Shown: positions 22,799-32,340 of the stretch, in pieces
Position numbering within the stretch: position 1 is the first letter of the stretch
Layout of the letters: each line of letters begins with the position of its first letter
Origin: Linderina pennispora
Taxonomy: Eukaryota; Kickxellomycota; Kickxellomycetes; Kickxellales; Kickxellaceae
Length of the DNA: 64,000 nucleotides
Direction: 5' to 3'
NCBI RefSeq assembly: GCF_002104995.1
Contig: NW_024468275.1
Span: 1 to 64,000 of the forward strand
Program-made: the position numbers and the translations under genes
Notes under the pieces: generated by a model
Told to the model about the DNA's origin: nothing
Database searches by the model: none
The model's input: only the letters and a program-made list of their open reading frames with translations

Positions 22799-23030
22799 GG
22801 AGGCCATTCACAAGTATAAAAGTTTAAAGAAACTAAATATCTATTAGCAGAATAACCAATTAACAAATAAGAAATCAATTACTAGCAGTAGATAAATATT
22901 TTAAAATACAGAATGGAGGCCATTCACAAATATAAATAGTTAAAGAAACTAAATAACTATTATCAGAATAACCAATTAACAAATAAGAAATCAATTACTA
23001 GCAGTAGATAAATATTTTAAAATACAGAAT
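22799..23030. repeat. Tandem duplication of a MITE-B end (2 x 116 bp)
   Basis: Positions 22799-22914 and 22915-23030 are near-identical and each begins GGAGGCCATTCACAA, the terminal sequence of family B. Only the end of the element has been duplicated. Confidence 0.7.
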
Positions 23031-23081
23031 GTTTAGTAGTGGCCAAAAAGATTCTAGCAACTAGATTAACAAATAAACAAA

Positions 23082-23247
23082 GATGCCAAATATGGTGCTT
23101 CTACGAAACCCCCTTCGGCATCCTGAAAAATTTCAGTTGATTTCTTGGGACACAGCCTCTATCTCAGTAGAAGCATATTAATTGTGTATCAACTGAAATT
23201 TTTCAGGATGCCGAAGGGGGTTTCGTAGAAGCACCATATTTGGCATC
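23082..23247. repeat. Long hairpin of MITE-B core
   Basis: A near-perfect palindrome starting GATGCCAAATATGGTGCTTC, with arms of about 60 bp and a loop of about 45 bp. The same core occurs at 27047-27186 and 49785-49925. A second copy just downstream (about 23300-23475) keeps the flanks but has lost most of the hairpin. Confidence 0.75.
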
Positions 23248-23994
23248 AGAACAAGAAAACAATAAAAATATTAATAATTATGAAATAGCTAACCAATTCT
23301 GACTGATCTCCAATGTTTAGCAGTGGCCAAAAAGATTCTAGCAACTAGATTAACAAATAAACAAAGATGCCAAATATGGTGCTTCTCCGAAACCCCCTTT
23401 GGCATCTGAACAATAAAATAATAAAAATTTTAATAATTATTAAATAGCTAACAATTTCTGACTGAGCTCCATTATGAATGATCTCCTAAAATGACCTAGG
23501 TCAAATGTCAGGGAAGAGGAAACTAGGTAGTTTGTTCTCCTAGTGATGATTATAAACATGCTGATGAAACTAAATGCAAGCATTTACTAAAATATATTGG
23601 AAAAACTAGGCAGAATCCCTGCTGCTAGGAGCCAGCAAGGGGTATTTAAGCAAGTGCCAAGTGCACATACTAAGCCCTTATCTAAACTACGCATAGCTCT
23701 AGAAAAGGCTGCACTACTCTGAGTGAGTAAGCTGCCTTAGGTGAGTCAAAACCACCATAGCAGCATGACATAATATGTATATATTTCATATAGACACTAA
23801 ATAATAATTAGAGTAGCTAGCCAGTAGTTAGATCAATAGGCAAATCTATGTAGGAGCAGAAAAATGTATTGATAGTGTGAGTGGAAAAGTAGTTGAGTTC
23901 TTAATGAAATGTAGAAAGCTGATGATTGCCAATGGGCAATTGCATATTCGCTTATAAAGGAACAGCAGAGTGCAACCTTGGCTGCGAATATGGC

Positions 23995-24078
23995 TGCTAG
24001 TGATCTGCAAACTGCAGTTGCGTTTCGTGATGCGATAGTGAGCGTGTCACAGCTCAAGCGGGCGATTTACAAGTGATA
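23995..24078 (+). pseudogene. Degenerate 3' end of a DysF gene upstream of the inner CorA, left
   Basis: The stretch ending TTTACAAGTGATAG parallels the last codons of the DysF gene (KWSLRRATRK then stop), including position and spacing to CorA. Only about 25 codons can be aligned by eye, and they carry many changes. This shows that the inner CorA was copied together with the tail of its upstream neighbour. Confidence 0.45.
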
Positions 24079-24217
24079 GCGAAGCAAAAACCGGTTGTAA
24101 AACAAGTCAGGGGCCGGGATAGATGCCCCAACAGAAGAATATTCTATTTTTCCATCTTCCAGCATTTTTGCTCTTCCTCCACTTTTACATCTGTAATATA
24201 CTTTTTTTTTTTTTAAC

Positions 24218-25606
24218 ATGACAGACAAATCGTCGCCGTTTGGGTCGTCGCTGCTATTGCACGACATCCATACAGAGAACCAGAGGCTACGGGCAGCAAA
24301 CACGCAAATGCTGCGCACCGAGTCCGAGCAGCGTGCTCGCGCGATCCAGTATTTGCAGGACCTGTTGTCGGACAGCAAGAACAGCAGTGCCGACGATATT
24401 GAGCGGCTGGTGCAGCTGCTTCTTGGCAGCACCGAGTGCGTAGTCCGCGAGACAGCAACCCACGAGAACACGGACTGCATGGGCATGGAGGACGCGGCAG
24501 TGCACCGGCGGGACTGGGATATGGCAGCGCTGCGGGAGCTGGCAGCCACAGGGGCTGTGGGCGAGCCTGAGGCTCTCAAGACGATGGCGGATGCAGGCGG
24601 GTTCGCAGTCAATGAGGACACACGGTTTATGGTGTTCAGCGAGGCGATGGGTGTGTACCAGGCTTCGGAGTTAGACAAGCCCTGCTTGGATGTGATCGCC
24701 GAGCAGAGCGGGTTCTTCTGGCTGGACGTGGTGGATGCGACCAAACCAGAGATGGACAGGCTGGCACGTGTGTTTGGAATCCACCCGCTGACAGTGGAGG
24801 ACATTCTGGAGGACACAGGCGACAAGATCGAGGAGGTCAGTGACTACCACTTCGTTGTGTATCGGGCAGTGGACGCCGAGATGGCGGCATGCCCGATAGC
24901 CATGGTGGTGAAACGGCGGTTTGTGCTGACGTTCCATGGGCGCGCGACGACCGAGCATGTGGAGCAGGCAATGGACCGGCTGGCAGCCATGGCGGAGATC
25001 GGCGGGCAGTCGGTGGTGTATGTGCTGCTGGACGGGATGACGGACGCGCTGACCATGGCCATGCGCACCGTGGCATTGGAGGTGGACCAGGTGGACGAGC
25101 TGGTGATGGTTCTATCGCCACTGGAAAAGGCCGATGTTCTGCAGCGCACGGGGCTGGTGCGGCGGCGGCTGCTGGCGCTCTGGCGGCTAATACACGGCAA
25201 GCCTGAGGTGGTGCGGGCGCTGATGCGCATGACGCCCGACCTAGATGAGCGCCATCTGCTGGGCGACGTCCTGGATCATCTGAGCGCTATGCAGTCGGCC
25301 TGTGCTCATTGTGATATGGTGCTGGCGCGGGCTCACTCAAACTACATGGGCCAGATCTCGCTGGGGCTCGGCGATGCGAGTGTAGGCCTGTCCGTGTTTT
25401 CGAACCAGTTGCTAATTATTTCTGCCATTTTGCTGCCAACTCAGTTTGTCGCCGAGCTGTTTGGCATGAACGTGCCTGTGCCGTTCAAGCCGAACGAGGA
25501 TACTGGCGAGCATGAGAACCTGCGTGCCTGGATGACAATCATGGGGAGCTGCATTGCCTTTGTCGTGATGTTTGGCGGGTGGGCAAAGTGGAAGAAGATC
25601 TTTTAA
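24218..25606 (+). CDS. CorA-type magnesium transporter, inner left copy
   Basis: Intact 462-residue CorA paralogue with the GMN motif and two C-terminal helices. It follows a 13-base T run. About 98-99% of the protein matches the outer left copy, and it shares that copy's arm-specific silent and replacement variants (for example FHGRATTEH). A stretch of about 28 codons covering the end of the soluble domain and the first membrane helix matches only the inner right copy (VFSNQLLIISAILL). Private changes include EQAMDRL, HLSAM and an ISLGLGD segment. Expression is plausible because the upstream 100 bp resemble the outer copy's promoter. Confidence 0.93.
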   Translation: MTDKSSPFGSSLLLHDIHTENQRLRAANTQMLRTESEQRARAIQYLQDLLSDSKNSSADDIERLVQLLLGSTECVVRETATHENTDCMGMEDAAVHRRDWDMAALRELAATGAVGEPEALKTMADAGGFAVNEDTRFMVFSEAMGVYQASELDKPCLDVIAEQSGFFWLDVVDATKPEMDRLARVFGIHPLTVEDILEDTGDKIEEVSDYHFVVYRAVDAEMAACPIAMVVKRRFVLTFHGRATTEHVEQAMDRLAAMAEIGGQSVVYVLLDGMTDALTMAMRTVALEVDQVDELVMVLSPLEKADVLQRTGLVRRRLLALWRLIHGKPEVVRALMRMTPDLDERHLLGDVLDHLSAMQSACAHCDMVLARAHSNYMGQISLGLGDASVGLSVFSNQLLIISAILLPTQFVAELFGMNVPVPFKPNEDTGEHENLRAWMTIMGSCIAFVVMFGGWAKWKKIF

Positions 25607-25674
25607 GCAATCGCGTGCTATGAGTGAATTTATTCATTACTTACAATAACTTTGAAGAAATTCTAATAGCTTTT

Positions 25675-25803
25675 ATGGCTGTTGCGCGCCCACTGCAGCT
25701 GTCCCAGAATGTCAACATATCAGCCGAATCAGGTGACAGCAATCCAGGCGCCAACGAGAACCCCGCTACAGCCTACGATATGGAGGTAGAGCCTAGCCTC
25801 TGA
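25675..25803 (+). pseudogene. Short 3' coding fragment at the repeat breakpoint
   Basis: A 42-codon open frame, higher in GC than the surrounding DNA, that starts 7 bp past the inner inverted-repeat boundary and ends at a TGA at 25801. It reads like the C-terminal tail of a protein (acidic, Asn/Pro-rich). An acceptor-like CTGCAG precedes CTGTCC inside it. No homologous sequence exists at the matching point of the right arm, where a Tc1-derived element sits. Identity unknown. Confidence 0.35.
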
Positions 25804-26038
25804 TAAGTTGCACAGACAACCATATTGAAAACTCCCCTACACAACTTATCTATTCCTTTTTCTCTCTGTTCTTCTGTTGGAATTTCAAGATCCTATATCT
25901 GTGAACTACATAGTTTTTCATCCTGTTGTCCTTTTTCTTTATTCTTTTTCTTTTTAGCTGTGCCACCTGAGCGATGGTATAAAACCTTTTCACTCGCCTC
26001 TCCCTTCCTACTTCTTTTTGGCTTTCTTCATCAATATA
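25804..26038. other. Pyrimidine-rich, promoter-like stretch
   Basis: Contains long CT/TTTC runs and a TATAAAACC element at about 25978, followed by a TC-rich stretch typical of fungal promoters. The gene it once served is cut off by the transposon insertion at 26039. Confidence 0.3.
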
Positions 26039-28050
26039 CACTGGGCAGCAAAATTGAGTCGCAAATATGAAAATCAATAAAAACCATAAATAATTTCTCA
26101 TAGGGACATGCGTTGCTCTTGACAAAATTAATTTGTGGTATAAGCCATGCACTAATATATTATATGTAGTTGCATGCCTATAGCTCTCGAAATAATCGTG
26201 ATATTGACTTTTTGAAAAATAAATTTTTGACTCAGTTTTGCTCACAAAAATTTGTCAATTTATTTCTCAACAACTAGCATAGCCACCATAGGATTTTTTG
26301 TCCGCAGCGATATGCCTAGGCATCGAGTTGACTAGCCATGAACAAACGGTTTCATTTACTTCCTCATGTACAATTTCCTAGACCAATACAACGTAGGTGC
26401 CAAAAACGACATCGTTTTTGGCCTTTATCAGATCATACTCATAATGAAGCCCTATATGTGAGTAGCGCATCGTATCTAGGGGATGCCACTGATCATCGTA
26501 CAATAGAAACAGCTCACACATCTAGCCAACATATAGCTCAAATTGCTATTTATATAATGAAGACTATTTCAGACATAATCTTTGCACTCTCCTACTGCAT
26601 ATCCTAGGTATGTAATTAAGGTATGTTTTATATCATCATGTGCATACTAGTCAGTGTGTCACATCCCCCTCTACTAAGGAAGCAATGGCAATAGTAGTAT
26701 GGAGATATATACTGAGCAGCAAAATTGAGTCACAAAAAAAATTCAACTTTTACTTTATCATCATCATCAGATAACGTAGATACTTCTATTCATTATATGT
26801 TGGATGGGGCTTAGCATAGTATAACTATATGCAGTCAAAAGTTCGCTAAACATTGTACTTTGTATGATATCAAAGTAATAGTAAAAAAGTAGAAAAATTT
26901 AAGTGGTAAAAATTTGACTCACTTTGACTTCATAGAGCTATTTTGATACCATATCCTTTTTTGAATAATGGAGGTTATTCACAATTACTAAACTGGGTAA
27001 TAATTATTTAAATATTCTAAAGCTATTTGTACTTTTATTATTTTTGCGCTTCTATGAAACCCCCATCAGCATCCTGAAAAATTTCAATTGATTTCTTATG
27101 ACCTAGCCTCTATCTCAGTAGAAGCATATTAATTGTGCATCAACTGAAATTTTTCAGGATGCCAATGGGGGTTTCGTAGAAGTGCCCTTTCTTATATTTG
27201 TATTAATTTGTTAATCTAGCTGTTAATATCTTTTTGGCCATTAGTAATCATTCTGATTTTTAAAATATTTATCTACTACTAGTAATTGATTTTTAATTGC
27301 TAATTAGTTATTCTGATAAAAGATACTTAGTTTCTTTAAACATTTATATTTGTGAATGGCCTCCTCTGAGTTTAGAGTAGTGTATCTCTATACAACTATG
27401 GTTATTGCTTCTATAGTAGAGGGGGATGTGTAACACTGACCAGTGTGCATATGATGGTATAAAATATATGCTGACCACATACCTAGGATATGCAGTAGCA
27501 GAGTGCAAATATTATGTCTGAAGAAGTCTTCATTATATAAATAGCAATTTGAGCTATAAGTTGGCTAGATATATATACTGTTTCTATTGGACGATGATCA
27601 GCGGCATCCCCTAGATACGATTCGCTACTCACATATAGGGCTTCATTATGAGTATGATCTGATAAAGGCCAAAATTCATTGTTTTTGGCACCTACATTGC
27701 ATTGGTCTAGGATATTGTTCATGAGTAAGTAAATGAAACTGTTTGTTCATGGCTAGTTAACTCGATGCCTAGGCATATCGCTGCGGACAAAAAAGCCTAT
27801 GGTGGCTATGCTAGTTGTAGAGAAATATATCGACGAATTTTTGTGAGCAAAGTTGAATCAAAATATTATATTATAAAAATGTAAATTTCTTGATTATATT
27901 AAGAGTGATAGGCATGCAACTACACAAAATAGATTAGAGCATGGCTTATATCACAAATTAATTTTGTCAAGAGCAACGCATGTCCCTATGAGAAATTATT
28001 AATGATTTCTGATGATATTTATTTTTGTGACTCAATTTTGCTGCCCAGCA
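26039..28050. mobile_element. Fold-back composite of Tc1/mariner 3' ends with nested elements
   Basis: The two outer parts (26039-26710 and 27367-28050) are inverted copies of each other. Both resemble the 3' third of the Tc1-like element at 42119-43699, including the transposase C-terminal codons. Ends are CACTGGGCAGC... and ...GCTGCCCAG with TA flanks. Inserted inside are a related short element starting ACTGAGCAGCAAAATTGAGTC (about 26711-26958) and a MITE-B (26970-27364) with the hairpin core. No intact transposase remains. Confidence 0.7.
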
Positions 28051-28309
28051 TACATGCACATAGAGAGAAGGGTAATTCCGATCCTATCATTGACTCTGAT
28101 TTCCTGAATACAATAATCTCTGACTCAAGCTCTTCTTTCCATTTGGCCTACTCATTATCACCTAGGCCAGGTGATGACAACATCATCTTGTCATGTCGTA
28201 ATCAGTCCACAGTTGGACCACAACATGGTCACACATTAAGGGGTTTTATTTGTCTTCCTTTTTTTCTATTACTTCTCTTCTGTTCTTCATCACATGCCGC
28301 TGTTCCGTT
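28051..28309. other. Unassigned stretch, possible coding remnant
   Basis: One plus frame stays open across it and reads with an amino-acid mix like a Ser/Asp-rich protein tail. There is no start of its own and no recognised family. Nothing else seen. Confidence 0.25.
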
Positions 28310-28815
28310 ATCAGGACGGACCGCCCCTGACTATCGCCGGTAGAGTTGATGCCCACGAATGGATTTGTGGCGATGTACCTGGCTCACGATGCCCACCAAC
28401 AGATGGCCTCTGATGTGTGTACATCAGGTCTATACGGATGCGGGAACACTGTCCCGTGGTCACCTGGCAGCCAATAGCAGCAAGTAGCATACTCCGTTTG
28501 CTGAAGTCCATCCTGCCGAACGAGTATAAATACAGCCATGAACAGTGAGCAACATTAAGTTTTATTGTCTATTTTTTAGTATATGATCTCATTAAGGAAC
28601 AGTTCACTGAGTTATATTTCTATTTAGTTTTCTAAAGTTAGTTATGCCCGTTACCATTGAAGTAGTAGATTACTTCGCAGATTTCCACGAACGAGAGAAA
28701 ATAGTTTGGTAGTTTACTATTTCACTAGGATACCTGAATTTCCCGCGACCATTATTATTATTATCAATATTATTATTACCGTTTATTCACGGATAGTGTA
28801 TTCAAGCAAGACCAT
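28310..28815 (+). mobile_element. LTR-like retroelement remnant
   Basis: Starts TGTTCCGTTATC, has a strong promoter-like GAGTATAAATACAG at about 28521, and runs through an AT-rich leader into a short gag-like ORF. No matching second LTR is present in the window and I could not identify a primer-binding site. The call therefore rests on the promoter-leader-ORF layout and its place just upstream of a tRNA gene. Confidence 0.3.
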
Positions 28816-28823
28816 CGACTACT

Positions 28824-28964
28824 ATGTCTTACGCGCCCGACACAGACAGTGCTGGTGATCGACCCACTGATCAAGCCTCTCCTTCATCCTTTTTAAACCC
28901 CAAAATCTTGAACAGTGATTATCTCGGGAATAGCGCTTCAAATCCGCAATGGTCCAGTGGCTAG
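28824..28964 (+). pseudogene. Gag-like ORF start running into tRNA-Glu
   Basis: A 46-codon ORF (MSYAPDTDSAGDRPTDQ...) rich in Ser, Asp and Pro, as at the N-terminus of retroelement Gag. It ends at a TAG that lies inside the D-arm of the tRNA gene, so the ORF was truncated at or by the tRNA locus. No gag domain can be recognised at this length. Confidence 0.3.
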
Positions 28965-29014
28965 GATCCGACGCTCTCACCGTCGTGGCCGGGGTTCGAT
29001 TCCCCGTTGCGGAA
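28943..29014 (+). tRNA. tRNA-Glu (CTC), no intron
   Basis: A 72-nt cloverleaf. Acceptor TCCGCAA/TTGCGGA is fully paired, anticodon stem CGACG/CGTCG closes the loop CTCTCAC (anticodon CTC, decoding GAG), and the T arm is CGGGG-TTCGATT-CCCCG. A and B box sequences are intact (TGGTCCAGTGG and GGTTCGATTCC). A T8 run at 29019-29026 serves as the Pol III terminator. Confidence 0.95.
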
Positions 29015-29018
29015 CTTC

Positions 29019-29026
29019 TTTTTTTT
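29019..29026 (+). terminator. Pol III terminator of tRNA-Glu
   Basis: Run of eight T residues starting 5 nt after the tRNA 3' end. Confidence 0.8.
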
Positions 29027-29467
29027 GCAAAAGCTGTTGAATCCGGTGGCAGTTCACATTTGCCTCTTATTAAAGGGCTGCAAGTGCTTATTTAGCGAGA
29101 TTGTCTGTATATTGCTTTAAGGGAGCCTGGTGTTTTTTATAGTTGGCGTTATTAACAAATCGGCCAATCTGGTGTTTGTAACTTCTTGTTACTGCCTGTG
29201 GAGTGCTCACTTAATCAATGTGAACTTGAATGACTCCCAGTTTTAAGTTAACCCATTCTAAACACTACAGCAATATGCTACTAGCCATTTTTTGTGCATT
29301 AAATGTTAAGAGTAAATTATTGTTGATATATTCCAAAGATGCAGTAGGTTGTACTATGTAGTATGATTCCTGCCACTAGGGGGTACCAAGAACTATTTAT
29401 CAATGCGCTGAGTATAAATAAAGAATTCTAGGGTTTACCACAAGCATAGTTGGTACTGATACTCTAT
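29027..29467. other. AT-rich intergenic DNA after tRNA-Glu
   Basis: No gene seen. A GAGTATAAATAAAG box near 29411, preceded by CTAGGGGGTACC, resembles the LTR-like promoter fragment near 23640 and may be an old LTR piece. Confidence 0.3.
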
Positions 29468-29929
29468 GGAGGTCATTCAGAGTTAGTTATCTGCACAGCA
29501 ATTATTTATGCATATTAAAACTATTGGCAATTTCAGTGAATTAAAAATTTCACCCAAACCACCATCAGCATCTTAGAAAAGTTTCAGTAAATGTCATTTC
29601 CTTGTGGTTGCTTAGCTACATCTAATGAGATATTGACTTTTGTTGCCCAATGATAATTAGCTCCAAATATGCAAAGGTTTTTCTTTCTGGTTGAAATTAT
29701 GTTCACTGAAATTTTTCTAAGATACTGATAGTAGTTTTGGTGAAATGGCAAAAATAATATTTGTATTTTAGAAACCAATTATATACACAAAAACATTCTG
29801 GACACAATAATTATAAATATCTCTGCCAAAAATATCTAGCAGCAAAAAATGGTTCTGAAAATGGTTATTCAAATATCTATCTAACTAAATTGCGAATATC
29901 TAAAACTTACAAGTCTAGGAATGACCCCC
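29468..29929. mobile_element. MITE-A, TSD TAT, loop isomer II
   Basis: Starts GGAGGTCATTCAGAG and ends GGAATGACCCCC, flanked by TAT on both sides (29465-29467 and 29930-29932). Internal palindrome present. The loop reads CCTTGTGGTTGCTTAGC from this end, opposite to most other copies. Confidence 0.8.
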
Positions 29930-30408
29930 TATGTTCTAAATATCTTTTACCTAGTTTAGTGATTGTGAATGACCTCTAGTAATTTGTTGTTAGGACTATC
30001 TATGGCTTCAGCTAGTGATGCTGAGCAGGGCATCTACTTTATAATGCAACTGGCTGTAATTGCCCTGTACTTTTGCGGCATCTGCTATCAACAGTATTCT
30101 ATTATACTAGCTGCAGCGTAGTGCAACTGTAATATCTTATGCTGGTTCGGTTAAGCATTTAGTGTGGTAGAGTCAGGAGAAGGACCCTGCTGGCTTGCAA
30201 TTTGTGCCTGTAGATTGGCTGCGCACATTTCTGCCGAATCGACTGATCGATTAAGACCGCATTAAATCTAAGGCTGACCTCACCACTGATCTGGATTCGC
30301 TTTTTCGCTAGCAGTTTCGCTGGCTTGTCTCTTTATCTCCATCACCTCCTGTCCTTTCGAATTCACTGTCGCAGCTGCAGCTGTTTGAATAAACAATTTC
30401 CTTGCATA
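29930..30408. other. Region upstream of SerRS
   Basis: Begins with a MITE-B tail (TTTAGTGATTGTGAATGACCTC, ending about 29978). The remaining 430 bp carry no ORF and act as the 5' flank of the SerRS gene, with CT-rich tracts near 30320-30360. Confidence 0.4.
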
Positions 30409-31983
30409 ATGACACTGTGCCGGCTGCAGACGCTGCTTCGTTTACCTGTCCACCGACGCCAGCCACTCGCGGTCAAGCTGCTGAAGCGGACATTGATCCA
30501 ACCGTCGTTTAATTACAAGTATATCCGGGACAATGCAGACGAGCTGCTGGAGAATGCCAAGCAGCGCAACGTACATGACGCACAGCCTCACCGAGTAGGC
30601 ATTCTGTATGACGAGTTTCGGGATATAACGTCGCAGATCAACGAGCGCCGCAGCGAACTCAATGTCCTATCCAAACAGCTGGCACAGCAAGCCAAGTACA
30701 AGGGGCTGCAGGTCAACGCTGAGGAGCACAGGGCGATGATGAGCGATCTGCGGAGTCAGGCTAAATCGTGCAAAACTCTAGTCCAGGAGCTGGAGCGCAA
30801 AGTCAGTGGCGTCGAGGCAGAGTTGATGCATGAAGCAGCAAAAATCCCAAACCTGACACACCCGGACACACCAGTGGGTGGCGAATCGAATGCGCGAACA
30901 GTCAGAATCGAAGGTTTGCTACACACGGTTGACCGGATACCTAACAACCCAAGCGATCTGTCACATCTGTCCAGTGTCGAGTTCCGCGATCACTACGATT
31001 TGGTACGCGACCTTGATATTGTCGACATGCAGGCTGGAGCGCAGGTAGCTGGCAGCAGATTCCACTACTGGAAGGGGGCTGGGGCGCTGCTTGAGCTAGC
31101 ACTGGTGCAGTATGCAATGACTAGAGCGAGCGCAGCAGGATTCATTCCGCATATCACTCCTGATGTCGCACGCAGCAGTATTGTTGGCGCATGCGGGTTC
31201 CGGCCGCGCTCCAGTGCCGAGGAGTTGGAGCTGGACAATGCGCTCAGTGGCGATCTCAAGGCTAAGGATAACAGCCAGCCATCGGGCGAGGCTAGCCAGA
31301 TCTACCGGGCCATCCCGGTTGCTGAGGAATCGCGCAACGACGATAATAATGACTCCGACCCACTGTGTCTGGTTGCTACGGCAGAGATTCCGCTGGTGGC
31401 AATGAAGCAGAAACAGATCCTTGATGGGGCAACACTTCCATACGCAGTGGCCGGACTCAGCCATTGCTTCCGTGCCGAGGCCGGTGCGCGTGGACGCGAC
31501 ACCCGCGGAATCTACCGGCTGCACCAGTTCACAAAGGTCGAGCTGGTATCGCTCGCGTTGCCAGAGCAGAGCCAGACCGAACTGGAGCGCTTGGTGGGCT
31601 TCCAGACATCACTGTACCGAGATCTGGGACTGACGTTCCGCATCTTGCAGATGCCTACGCATGAGCTGGGCGCCAGTGCATTCCAAAAGTTTGACATTGA
31701 GGCGTGGATGCCTGGACGCAAGGCGTGGGGGGAAATCTCGAGCGCATCAAACTGCACCGATTACCAAGCGAGACGGCTCGGCATTCGTGCTCGTGTGGCT
31801 GGCGGGGATGGTGGGCCCCCGGTGTTTGTCCATACGCTGAACGCGACGGCGATTGCTGTACCGCGTTTGGCTGTGGCACTGCTCGAGTCGTTCCAGCGTC
31901 CGGGAGGCGAAGTGGTTGTGCCGCAGGTGCTCCGGCCGTGGATGATGGGCATGGATGTGCTCAGGCGGCCGGCTAGCAGCTGA
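30409..31983 (+). CDS. Seryl-tRNA synthetase, probably mitochondrial
   Basis: Intact 524-residue class II synthetase that charges tRNA-Ser. The ATG at 30409 opens into a basic, Leu/Arg-rich presequence typical of mitochondrial import; a frame extending to 30325 has no ATG. The N-terminal coiled-coil arm follows (about residues 45-130, NERRSELNVLSKQLAQQA). Motif 2 is CFRAEAGARGRDTRGIYRLH with HQFTKVEL after it. Motif 3 is near the end (NCTDYQARRLGIRAR, then HTLNATAIAVPRLAVALLE). The acidic insertion ESRNDDNNDSD before the TAEIPL serine-binding segment is unusual. Likely the DIA4-type gene; single copy in this window. Confidence 0.92.
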   Translation: MTLCRLQTLLRLPVHRRQPLAVKLLKRTLIQPSFNYKYIRDNADELLENAKQRNVHDAQPHRVGILYDEFRDITSQINERRSELNVLSKQLAQQAKYKGLQVNAEEHRAMMSDLRSQAKSCKTLVQELERKVSGVEAELMHEAAKIPNLTHPDTPVGGESNARTVRIEGLLHTVDRIPNNPSDLSHLSSVEFRDHYDLVRDLDIVDMQAGAQVAGSRFHYWKGAGALLELALVQYAMTRASAAGFIPHITPDVARSSIVGACGFRPRSSAEELELDNALSGDLKAKDNSQPSGEASQIYRAIPVAEESRNDDNNDSDPLCLVATAEIPLVAMKQKQILDGATLPYAVAGLSHCFRAEAGARGRDTRGIYRLHQFTKVELVSLALPEQSQTELERLVGFQTSLYRDLGLTFRILQMPTHELGASAFQKFDIEAWMPGRKAWGEISSASNCTDYQARRLGIRARVAGGDGGPPVFVHTLNATAIAVPRLAVALLESFQRPGGEVVVPQVLRPWMMGMDVLRRPASS

Positions 31984-32340
31984 TATTAGCAGGGCAGCTA
32001 GCAGTTCCTTTTTGGCGCACGCATGTGTAGCCTGCAGCCCAGTGCAGCATGCAGCACATATTGGCAATGCACGGACATGCGCGACATGCCACAGCCCCAT
32101 GGCATCCGTGTCACCGAGTGGGAGCCGAAAATTTAATCATCCGGCTTCCTGCCAGGTCCCCTCAATGAGGAGTTTTGTCGGACAAGGGAGAGGCGGTTCG
32201 GTTTAAATATGCGCTCATCCAGCCCAGTCGCCTGGCCCCAATTGACTTTTTCTCCTCAACTTTAATCTCTGCTCTTCTGCACTAGTGCTGGTAGCTTTTT
32301 GGTTTTCGCATATTAATTGACGCCACCCTTCCAGCCAATA

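Larger units (their letters stand above)
23484..25668. repeat. Inner inverted repeat, left copy (contains CorA)
   Basis: Reverse complement of about 46360-48544. It covers roughly 730 bp upstream of the inner CorA gene, the gene itself, and about 60 bp downstream, ending at TTCTAATA. The non-coding part is clearly more diverged between the two copies than the coding part. The upstream part contains an LTR-like promoter fragment (GGGGTATTTAAGCAAG near 23640). Confidence 0.85.

Noticed and set aside
22026-23475. CRISPR-like repeat array
   Set aside because: The repeats are diverged palindromic MITEs in a eukaryotic genome, without equal spacers.
28002-28343. ORF crossing the end of the Tc1 composite
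   Set aside because: It starts inside a transposon end and continues into unrelated sequence; kept only as an unassigned stretch.
30325-30408. Upstream extension of SerRS
   Set aside because: No ATG in that stretch; the basic presequence begins cleanly at the ATG at 30409.
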